The position numbers and the translations under genes were made by a program. Source: Siphonodentalium dalli (lineage: Eukaryota > Mollusca > Scaphopoda > Gadilida > Siphonodentaliidae). Taken from it: DNA of 64,000 bases. Below, piece by piece: positions 54,326-64,000 of this stretch. Each line of letters opens with the position of its first letter. Position 1 is the first letter of the stretch. The notes beneath the pieces were generated by a model. That model did not search any database. It was not told the DNA's origin and saw nothing but the letters and a program-made list of their open reading frames with translations. The stretch is taken from the NCBI GenBank assembly GCA_032622095.1, contig CP136069.1, positions 19,667,326 through 19,731,325 of the forward strand, given 5' to 3'.

Positions 54326-55819
54326 TACAGGGTACTACCAGTGTTCGCGCTGGACCGAATAAAACTTTAGCCAAAAGTTTAGCCAAATGAAAAATTTATT
54401 AGCCAAATCAAAAAAAATTTAGCCAAAAAAAAACTATGACTAATTAAATGATCGTTTTCTGGTCAGTTCACAATTAATGACTAAAACGTCAAATCTAACA
54501 GACACAGGTAAAATACACAATAATTTAACTAATTTTGACGAACTAGAAATATTTTTATATAAATCGTTTATTAAAAATTTATTAACCTTTATGTGAAAGA
54601 GTGATTTGGGGAGGGGGGGGGAGTAACCCGGGATCGTCCTTTGTAATGTCATTACTTTTTTGTTTTATATCAATATCTTTTTGTAAATCATTAAATATTA
54701 ATTATCCTTGTGAAAATAGCTAAGTGACTTCTAGAAACTAATAACTCAATATTGTTACGCCATTATCAAATTACAATCTGTCATAAAAGCATACATATTA
54801 TTTTGAATGTATCGGCATTGACGACAAATAGCCACAAAATATCTGTCGTGATTCACATTTGGCTGATTAAGCTATTTTCTTACACTTGGTGCTCATAAAC
54901 CTTGACCGTCATAAATACAATGTCATCACAAACATGCATTGTGCAGGAGCCCCGTGAGTGACAAGACCAGACAGACAATGGGGGATTAGCGGATTAAATG
55001 TTATATAATGACCTTTTGCTCTTTCGTGCAGAGTGACGGGTTTCCCTTTGTACTGTCCGCGATCGGGTTTCCCTTTGTACAGTCGACGATATAATTCCAC
55101 TTACGATGTTTTGGGACTAGATCGTTCACATCACAGAATTGAAAACCCACTTGCCAAAAATTCATGTTTTCAGTCTCCATTTGGGGTAAACAAAAGTTTA
55201 GCCAAATGAAATTTTTATTGGCCAAATTCGAAAAAGATTAGCCATTGACTAATTTGGCTACCGACAGCGCGAACACTGGGTACTACGTGTGCTACACCAC
55301 TCGGATAAATGTCTGTGTCATCACACTAAAATACCATGTTATAACTTGAATTGATATATTCGTAATCGTATATAGTCACCAATAGCCGGGTTACTACCGT
55401 AGTACCTGACATTGCCCATATAGTGAACTATTCAAACCCAACAGGCCTGGTTGATTTCGCAGTGGGATGATGGTTTACTTCCATCCTCAAGCTAATTATG
55501 CCATTTCATGGCATAATTTTGTTCTGACGTGCAGGGGTAGATATGCTTGAGGCCCCACCACAGTTCAATTCACACCAGGTTCTCAGCTATTATTATCTTA
55601 TCTTCGAACTTTACTAATATTTTTTGCCTGATCATAACCATGAATTTAATGCTGGATTTGAATAGTTCACTATATTTATGCAATGTCCGTTACTATGGTG
55701 GTAAGCCGGCTATTGATGACTATATACGATTACGAATATATCAATCCAAGTTCTAGCATGGTATTTGTGTGACGACACAGACATTTCTCAGAGTGGTGTA
55801 GCACACGAAGTACCCTGTA
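54326..55819. mobile_element. TA-flanked element whose left end is split by a hAT-like insertion
   Basis: The right end, read inward, is TACAGGGTACTTCGTGTGCT, then ACACCACTC...ATGTCTGTGTC. The left end has the same sequence, interrupted after TACAGGGTACTAC by the 940-bp element at 54339-55278. Without it the element would be about 550 bp with ~60-bp inverted ends and is non-coding. TA at both ends allows a Tc1/mariner-type origin. Confidence 0.8.
54339..55278. mobile_element. Non-autonomous hAT-like element with perfect 8-bp target duplication
   Basis: Terminal inverted repeats CAGTGTTCGCGCTG / CAGCGCGAACACTG, flanked by identical GGTACTAC (54331-54338 and 55279-55286). A CAGTG-type end and 8-bp duplication are the hAT signature. 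Subterminal TTTAGCCAAA motifs cluster at 54367-54425 and 55190-55260, like hAT transposase binding sites. No transposase is encoded. Confidence 0.85.
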
Positions 55820-56438
55820 CGGAACATCCTATAATTATTGTAACATTGAACTTAATGATCAACTTGGTGGTTGCTTCATTACGTGTCACGTACTATCATA
55901 TTATATCTAAACCAGAGAACATACATTCGTTATGCCATTAAATGTGAAAATTATGACAAGTGTCATGCTAAACGAAAAACATTGTTATAATCACGGATAA
56001 ATTTATAACATCATGCCGCAAATATAAATCTCAGTATATTAAGATTTGACAACAAAAAAGTTGTTTGAATATAGGCAATTTAACACTGAATGTATGCATG
56101 GATATCAGAATTAGGGTGAAGAAAGATGGCGTCGAAAAATGTCCGCAGCCAGCGGCCTGCTCGGCATCTGATTGGTCAAATATATTCTAATAAATTGCAA
56201 CTGGGCGGTACTACGCTGTGGGTGTGGCCTCTGTGGAAAGCTCCATTGGTCGGCACATTGGAAGTGATGTGTCGTCTAAAAAAAGCCATGCAACAGTTTG
56301 ATAAGGGAGCATCCCAAATTGCAGCGCAGTGTTGCTGAAGTGTATCGTTATTTATAGCCATGGTTGATTGACATTTCTAAGGTGTCCGTGTACGTTGTAT
56401 ATGGAATCGCTCCTGTCGTTGAGAAAGTACGAGACATC
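55820..56438. other. Non-coding gap
   Basis: AT-rich. A plus-strand 70-residue frame at 56126-56338 starts in a GATGGCGTC context but shows no recognised motif. Confidence 0.3.
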
Positions 56439-56680
56439 TGGTATACCGAGCGCCCAAACATATAGGGTATACCGAGCGCCCAAACATATAGGGTATATCG
56501 AGCGCCCAAACATATAGGGTATACCGAGCGCCCAAACATACGAGATATCTGGTATCCCGAGCGCTCAAACATATCAGGTATACCGAACGCCCAAACATAT
56601 ATGTATGCCGGGCGCCCTAACATATCTGGTATACCGAGCGCCCAAACATATCTCGTATACCGAGCTCCCAAACATATATG
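56439..56680 (+). repeat. 26-bp minisatellite
   Basis: About eight copies of a unit with CCGAGCGCCCAAACATAT, mostly 26 bp apart and some longer. The overlapping minus-strand Tyr/Gly/Cys-rich frames derive from the repeat. Confidence 0.9.
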
Positions 56681-59103
56681 ACAAAACTGAAAAGTCGATT
56701 TGGGTTGTGCAATACTCTAAGTGTGATGCACAGTGCATCGAAACCATGCATGCAGGCACACACTCCCATTCCGACGTGTTTTTAATCTGTAAATGTGGCT
56801 CTTATTAATGAATTATTTCGAATATGTTCTCCTTTACACTGTTTCTATTTAACTTATAATTAAACTTATTTTTCCAAAATAATTTAAATTATTTTCCAGT
56901 TTAAACTGTCAAATCATTGCTGTTCCAAGTATGATATTTCCACCCATTGAAATTCGTGAGAGATCGTGAAAGTAAACGCTTACCTTTGAGATACTGCTAC
57001 CTGCTTAGCTATTGCATTCACTCGCCCGCATATATACACACTCTGTGATACGCATAACACGTGCCATCGCGAACAAACAAGTGGCCATAAAATTTAAACT
57101 ATATAACCGTTTCGTGATATTATGACATTACACATTTTCATATTACTCATGTCTAGCAAATTCGCATGATGTTGGCACATGATTCCGTATACCATTTCCT
57201 TATCAAGACAATAAATCTGCCAACCAGACACGGGTGCCTCACATCCCGATCTCCCCGTGTACGTGGTATCGCCACACTCGAGGGTAACACCAAACCAGAC
57301 CATGCGCTTTTGATAAATGAATATATCTTCCCTCAGATGAATCCATACATCTCAGTTAAATGGTGATATCCACTATTCAACCCATAATTTCGCAAAGCGG
57401 AATGTTCCCTCAATGGGATAGCGACCATAGCTTGCTTTCACGCCTAAAAATGTAATAGAAATTCCGGTTCATTTACGATTTTGTCATAAATAGTAGACAC
57501 TTTTTGACGTTAGGTAGTTCGTTTGAAACATAATTATCAGCCATAGATGGCGGATTATGCGAAAATAGAAATTGCGGTTCGTAAAAATACTACTGCGTCC
57601 AAGTGTGGGTACCCGTAATTTCGGGTATCAAAGCCGCATATCGAGATGTCGCCGACGCAGATCTGGGATGTCAAAGATGCGAATGCTATGCTTCACGTTT
57701 TAACCGTTTCTGCTTGAAAATATCCCAATTACCATTCGGACAGGCCGGTACATGGGTCATCTTTAGGGTGGGGGTGCATGTATAAGAGTGAAAACGTGCA
57801 TGTTTGTTTATGTTTTATGTTCTAATGTCATATTAACAGCATAAGCTATTATGTGTTATTCGACATTATAGGCCCGTAACAACGAATGTAAAAATTAAAT
57901 CAGTGTAAATCATGAGTTAGCAGGGACGTGGCTATAGTGTCCCTGTTGGGGTGTTTACCTATAGTTTATTAATGCATCCCCATCCATTAACTTCTATTTG
58001 CACCCCCATGTTAGGTTCCAGTTTTTATCGAGTTTACAACGGGTTCTTCCAGCTGTTGGATATACAACCCCTAAGTTTAGATTTGTCATCTGGTGACCAT
58101 TTCAGTTCACAAATATGGCCGAAGTTATTTAAATTCTATAAATATGCGGGATCTTTAATCCACACCATTCGATTCCTCGTGTCATGGATGTGATTATGTA
58201 TACGTTTAGTGGAGATGGGCGACAAAACAAAAAACATTGTTGCCCCTCCAACGTTTCTGCCCAGGACAACAAGAGCGTCACTGCAGAAAATTATGAACTG
58301 CACCATTATCTTCTTCGAAAAATGTTACGCCTATTAAACCGCTTTGTTGCCATCTAGGTGGTCCTCCGTAATGTTGGTATAATACAGACTGACAGGCATT
58401 CACAAACATTGATAAAGACGATGTCATATTGTCATAAATTAATCAGAGAGGCGGCGATCAGCACATGCCTAATCGCGAAGAACACAACCTTTAATTAGCA
58501 TCATATATATTTCAACTTGTTTTTGATTATCTTATATATATGTCTACATTTGCGAATGTCTGTGCTATTTCGTAATTAAAGCGGTGCATCTAGATGGCTC
58601 TGAAGGGGTATCATAGGGGTAACTATAACAAGGACGATAATGGGGCAGTTTAAAATTTTCTAAGTGACGTTGTTGGTGTCAGTGTCAGATGGTAGGGTTA
58701 ATGGGGAGGGGCAACAACATCGATGACATTTTTTTGTAGCCGTTTTCCACCAAGCTTACATATAGTCGGACACCCCCTGCACGAGAGAACCTCTATATCA
58801 TTGTCTGGGAAACGAAGCAGACTATATTTACCCAATTTAAGACTATTTACTGGGTAGTGTTTGTGTAATAGTTATTCCCACTTGGACGTAACGTGGCATC
58901 ACGAGACATGGCATGTAAACCTAAATGCATCTACGTATACATATACTCAATTAGATAGACGTATCCACGTAATAGCATGTACGTGTCCGGGTAACAGGAC
59001 TGTATACTGCGCGTTTATAGTATTACCAGCTTTCGCGGGTAATTATAGGAGATACATTAAGTTTGCATGGAACATATGGACATCAGTCTGCTAACGTGTC
59101 CTA
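56681..59103. other. Non-coding stretch
   Basis: No gene, element or repeat that I can support. The short frames are of chance length. Confidence 0.3.
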
Positions 59104-61480
59104 TATAGTCCAGGCACATTAGACATGGACGTGGAAAAGTAAGGAACTAAATGAGGGAAAGCTGATTTTTTTAATAGTATTTATGCCACGAAAAGTCCCC
59201 TAAAATCCGAGTTGAGCTTTCTGAGTTACACCATTTTTTCAACATAATTAAAAAACAAAATATTTTTCACAATCATGGAAATAATTGGATGCTGTAACAA
59301 AAAGCACTCAATATTGTTGGATACACAATTATCGAACCAAAGACACGCATTTAAAGGGAAACTTCGAATGAATTTCGCATAGATGGATATGAAATAAAAC
59401 ACTGAGCCACAATACTGACAATTTTTCGGGCTACTCAGAACGTAGACACAAGCTATCTATTTTAAAAACTGCACAGACACCACTCCGTCGCTATAGTAGA
59501 ACTCCGTCGCTATAGTAGAACTAACGAGTACGCATATCATAAGTGGTCAAAACTTGTAAAAACATAACCCTACCCCCAAAACTGGTTGTCAACGATATGG
59601 TTGTATTTTGATCTTCTATTTTGTCTAATCTAGGCATATGCATTACGTAGTTATTCCAGTCTATGTTAAATATGAGTACGAGAGTGAACATAGTGACACG
59701 ATCAGAATAATACAATCGCGGTTATGAAGTGGCTGTCAAAATGGCCGCAACCACCAATCTAAGCCGAGACGAACGCAACTTATTGTATAACCACCTAGTA
59801 GGTAAAATACATATTAGCAATATACAAGTATGTTATTAAATATCTTTAAAGGTACACATATCATTAAAACAGGTCCATGTGGTGGATTTATCGGCCATCG
59901 AAACGCAAGTCAAACCCACTGATTTACGTCTTTAAAATTTCGGGTTTTCTGTTTACAGTCGGGGCCAAAACTAATAATTTCGGGCATGCAGCATACGAAG
60001 TAATGTTTCGCCACACAGTGTATGGTAGTTTCATTCGGCGTGATGGTAAATTACTGAATGTAACGCAGAAACTTAAGTGCATATCCTTGCAGTATAAATA
60101 GTAGTTACATTTCCGGATTGTTCAGCACTGTACATGAGAATAAACCATACACTTATGTAGCAATGCTTATTATATTGCAAAGAAACCGCCACCTCTTCAA
60201 AAGATTAGCACTGCATCACACCATATCCAATAGACAGCACATCGTACATTTTATAAACGACTAATTTTCTTGCTGCTTCCAAACCGGCGTCTTAGTAGAC
60301 AATTTATTCAACTTACTTCAGTCGGCAACTTGCAACTTTAATATACTATTACGCAATGTACAATATTAGTTTTCCGTATTTTGTTGTTTGATAATATCTC
60401 GAAAAACCACCCACGAACTTGTGCAAAATAGCAGGTGATCATCGTTTAAAGATGTTATTTCAGCGTTGAACATTGACTCAATGTTGCTATTTATGATTGT
60501 TAGTTCAGCAGATATGTGTATATGTGTATATGTGACCTTGGTGAATATCACCAAATATTATTTCCAGGTATAAAGACAGTCTCTGTCACAGAGTATGAGA
60601 GCAATTTTGGTCAAGTTTATATTTTTTTGAAGAACTATATGGTACTCCTTTGTGTTTTGATAAATTGCGTTCATAGTATACCACCATGCATTATTGTGAT
60701 AACAGCGACATATTCGTGTTTTATTACTTAATCTTAGGCAACTATGACTAATATTTTAAGACACGGATAATATAATCTACACAATTCACCCATTACTCTA
60801 TGAATATCTCTCATACTGCTCTATAGCAGTGTATTTTGAAAGGTTTGATGGCGAATATATCAAAAAAACTATGACAGGTCACATTAGTGCTTCTAGGAAA
60901 GGTCACAGAATCAATTACTCGCTATTAAATTTCATTTTACAAAAGTGCCTTATTCTTCCGTTTCTTTGCGGCCAAAAAGTTCAGATTTAACCATTGTGTG
61001 ATACCTTACTTTTCGCTATATATCTCGCGAGATATATTAGAGATAATTCGTACATCCCCGATAAAATGTTTCTCTTATTCTCTGCCATCATTCCTTCTCA
61101 CATATTTCGAGCGTGTTGTCTTATGGGGCTAGCTATTCACTTATGCATAAAATGTAAATTTCATTCTATTTTGGCCATTTTGGGACATAAATTCTACTTA
61201 TATGGTTCACGACTAAGCATTGTTTGTATGCATCTCAATGTATTATGAATTTGGAATTAATTGATCTACACATGACTGCATTCCCATATGGCCTGACGGA
61301 AATGCTTCAGAATTTGAACCACTCCGAAAAATCAAGATATCTCAAAAAGATCAACTCGGATTTTAAGGGACTTTTGCCATGTTGTTCATAAACATGTTCT
61401 TATTGATCTCTGAAAAAAATGAGCTTTCCCCGATTAGTTGCACTAATAAAACCTGATGTGCCTGGACTATATAGCAGACC
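59104..61480. mobile_element. Possible 2.4-kb element with ~160-bp inverted ends
   Basis: TATATAGTCCAGGCACAT at 59104 is matched inverted at about 61461-61480. The arms continue inward through GGGAAAGCT(G/C)ATTTTTTT and AAAATCCGAGTTGA(G/T)CTTT. The interior has no recognised transposase, so it would be non-autonomous, or two inverted copies of one repeat. Confidence 0.55.
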
Positions 61481-64000
61481 GTACATCGTTGACTCCACGT
61501 TGGGTAACGCTGGTTCGGACACAATTTAGAGGTTTCACAATCCTTATTGAATCCAGAATATTGTGTATGATTATAGGTATACCACACTAATTCCTAAGAC
61601 CAAGCAGTTAGAGATATCATCCGAAAGTCTGTCGCGGGGCTATTCGGTCCCTTCAAGAACGTACGACCAAAAAGCGCCGGTCTTAGCCGACATAAGGTTT
61701 TGTTCCACCTTTTGCTACCATGTCACATGACATGGCGTAAACCTACGCTATACTTCTTAGACCAGTTATGCAACATGGTGTATTCACGTGGTCTGCATTG
61801 ATCCGCTCCACACACATATTGATTCGGTTGTAACTGGTCCCAATTCATTGCTCTTCTATAAGACTTTCAGGCAAAATATTAACCACGCTATTCCACTATG
61901 GTACACACCTCCAATGTTTTCGAGTTTAATTATTTAAGTAAACCGACAACTCCACCGTCGTGCGTCCACGTCAATTGTGTTGTCATCATTACCCAGAAAT
62001 GTAAAAATAATGCCCTCGTTCAACTGTTAGGTTTACTAAAATCCCCTTCAGTACTCAACTACCATAGTGAACTACACATTCAACTCCAACTCATAAGCAA
62101 AATGCTTTACATAACATCAATTGTTTTCCATTAGGTCGACTATTAAAGTTAAGGAGTTCTATTTCATCCATTATCATAAATCAATTAAGTTGTAAAAAGT
62201 TAAACACGAACAATACTGAAAAAACATCAGGATTTACACAATTGACTACAATGTGTCATACATGCTTATACATTCAATTCAAGATCAATATTCATCAATA
62301 CAATCTTATACACAAACATTAATAAATTTCAAATCAGTGTTCACGAACTCTTCGTCAACTTCTCTTGTTGTTTGTTGTAGTCACTTTAATTCGTGGCTTT
62401 CATGATTCAATATGTTGTACTCTTTTCAGAAAAGTAACAATGCCTTCAAAAACAACATACCAATAATATTATGACAATTAATATTACACTTATTGACACT
62501 TGGTATGCATTATTTCGGAACCAAAACTCGTGGTTGAAATACCCCGGAACTACGTGAAACTGGGCGCAGTTCTTCCACAAGGAAATTCATGGTATTTCTT
62601 TAATTTCTTGCAACGGTATTGTTATGTTTAGTAAATTCGTAATTCCTTCCAAGACTGGTTTCCACATTGTCAACTGTACTTCATGGTACTCAGGTAACAA
62701 ATCATTTTCCACAGCATTGATTAAATTATCAGTGACATTTTCGTTTGAAAATGCAATTAATTTAAAATGTGCTGTGGTGGCCACACATTGGGACTGTAAG
62801 GGTGGATACACACATGCATGTAATCTCTGTAAATATCGTGTATTTTGCGTTTTACATGGATCATACAGACCATGTAAAATGTGTCTGCTGACAACCCAAT
62901 CACTGCGGCTATGTTTGACCACAGCGAGTCAAGCTCTGAACGTGCAAAGAGCCGTTGACTGGACGAAGTGGTCAGGCCGCTTAAAATAATTGTTCGCGCG
63001 ATAACCCAAATGTTGGACGTTCTGTTTAAATCATTGTCAGTCTTATCTTGATTGTATACAAACTGGTATTGTGACTGTTGTCTGTCTTAATTTTCCAATG
63101 CCTGTTATTAACATTCAAGGCATGAGAGCACCATATCGGATTGTTAACATTTGAGCTCAGGCCATGCATAGTCGAGAAACAAATATTCTTATCATTACGA
63201 CTCGGCGTTGTTCGATTAGGCTAAATCACTTAACATGGAATTCACCATGTATGAGTTAGTTGATTGCCATGTGTATTAATATAGCACTTCCAAAATGTGG
63301 AGCCAGAGAGCCGTTCGGGTTTTGCTGGACGAGATCAAATTGGGAGTCAGTGTGTGTGACATTAAACACTCATGTCACAATCGTCCTAAAAGAGCTTCAA
63401 AAGTCTGCACATTTTATTTTTATTTTGGATGACCCTGTTTCCAAGAAATGACGAGAAACAAATCAAGTATAAAATCAAATCCACATTTCGAAATGAACTA
63501 AAACTCGTGAAAAACAGCAACAGATATCAGACAGGATTGATTCATTTCGGCACCCATGAAAAAAGATATGTTTATGACTGGCCTAAAATCTCTTGATAAC
63601 AGTTAGTTTGATTTTGGCTTATAACTACTCACTGGTCTCGCCTGTTGAAATGGAACGATCCCGCGCAGGCGATTAATGCTACCAAGGATTTGTGTGACCA
63701 TGCAAAATACATGGATTTTACATACAGACGTTATATGCATGTGTGTATCCACCCAAAGGTAAGAAAATCGATTGGTGGTCGTATTATTTTCGTCGATAAT
63801 TTTCCGCCGGAATGTCCACATGACATCGAAACATGAATTTGTTTGTATGTCGCTATTGCGAACAGATTTCCCGTGAGTCGGTAGACATAGTGTAACATCA
63901 TATCAGGTTGAACGATATTCGTACATGTTCGCGCAATTTGCTTTCTGTTCCCAAGAATAATGCTAGCTTACAAATTCGGTTAGGATCTGCTCGATAAATT
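61481..64000. other. Non-coding stretch to the right edge
   Basis: Both strands are open around 62587-62989 (111 and 121 residues), and a 63-residue frame lies at 63645-63836, but none shows a motif or domain I can name. Confidence 0.3.

Noticed and set aside
56348-56671. Tyr/Cys/Gly-rich minus-strand frames
   Set aside because: Entirely explained by a 26-bp minisatellite.
62587-62989. Open frames on both strands of more than 110 residues
   Set aside because: Both strands look equally plausible and no domain or motif could be named; the Cys pattern on the plus strand does not match a known finger.
63645-63836. Possible exon near the right edge
   Set aside because: No ATG start, no recognised motif and no support from a second copy.
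1-64000. tRNA, 5S rRNA or other structural RNA genes
   Set aside because: No cloverleaf with A and B boxes or recognisable 5S sequence was found by eye; a covariance-model scan would be needed to exclude them.

Overview
This window looks like AT-rich nuclear DNA from an animal, most likely a mollusc or another marine lophotrochozoan. That placement is an inference from the mix of LINE lineages, the short foldback elements and the 163-bp satellite; no marker gene proves it. There are no bacterial operons, rRNA, tRNA or CRISPR. A 100-N assembly gap lies at 41783-41882.

Host genes are sparse. Two related, intrinsically disordered coding exons lie on the minus strand. One, at 1-1443, runs off the left edge; the other, at 17893-19167, is a complete 424-residue frame. 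They share an ILK motif, an RFAE motif and a YSLLD-x2-GT motif in the same order and are probably diverged tandem paralogues about 16.5 kb apart. I found no other convincing host gene. The remaining long frames are mobile-element relics or chance frames.

Layout. 1.5-9 kb: non-coding DNA with a minisatellite (3.37-3.66 kb), a tyrosine-recombinase fragment (3.69 kb), nested inverted-repeat elements (4.05-4.96 kb), CAA-rich MITEs (5.4-7.2 kb) and dispersed repeats. 9.4-12.35 kb: a 5'-truncated, decayed L1/Tx1-like LINE on the minus strand, lying between opposed copies of a dispersed repeat. 13.3-41.8 kb: a zone full of about nineteen copies of one ~70-bp near-perfect hairpin, embedded near the ends of at least four differently terminated non-autonomous elements, several with TTAACCCTT ends and TTAA flanks as in piggyBac-like transposons. 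One carries a nested LINE at 14.09-15.83 kb. 32.63-35.13 kb: head-to-tail modules with 122-bp internal repeats. 42-45.9 kb: unique-looking DNA with one LINE fragment. 45.9-50.4 kb: a diverged large inverted duplication whose centre carries a decayed copy of an invertebrate multicopy gene family. 50.94-51.49 kb: an LTR-retrotransposon integrase relic, joined to a 163-bp satellite array (51.49-53.95 kb). 54.33-55.82 kb: a hAT-like element inserted with a perfect 8-bp duplication into the terminal repeat of another element. 59.1-61.48 kb: a possible element with long inverted ends. The rest to 64 kb is featureless to me.

The genes do not form a pathway. The main story is layered transposition and foldback DNA. 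The strongest candidate for something undescribed is the hairpin module shared among element families with different outer ends.
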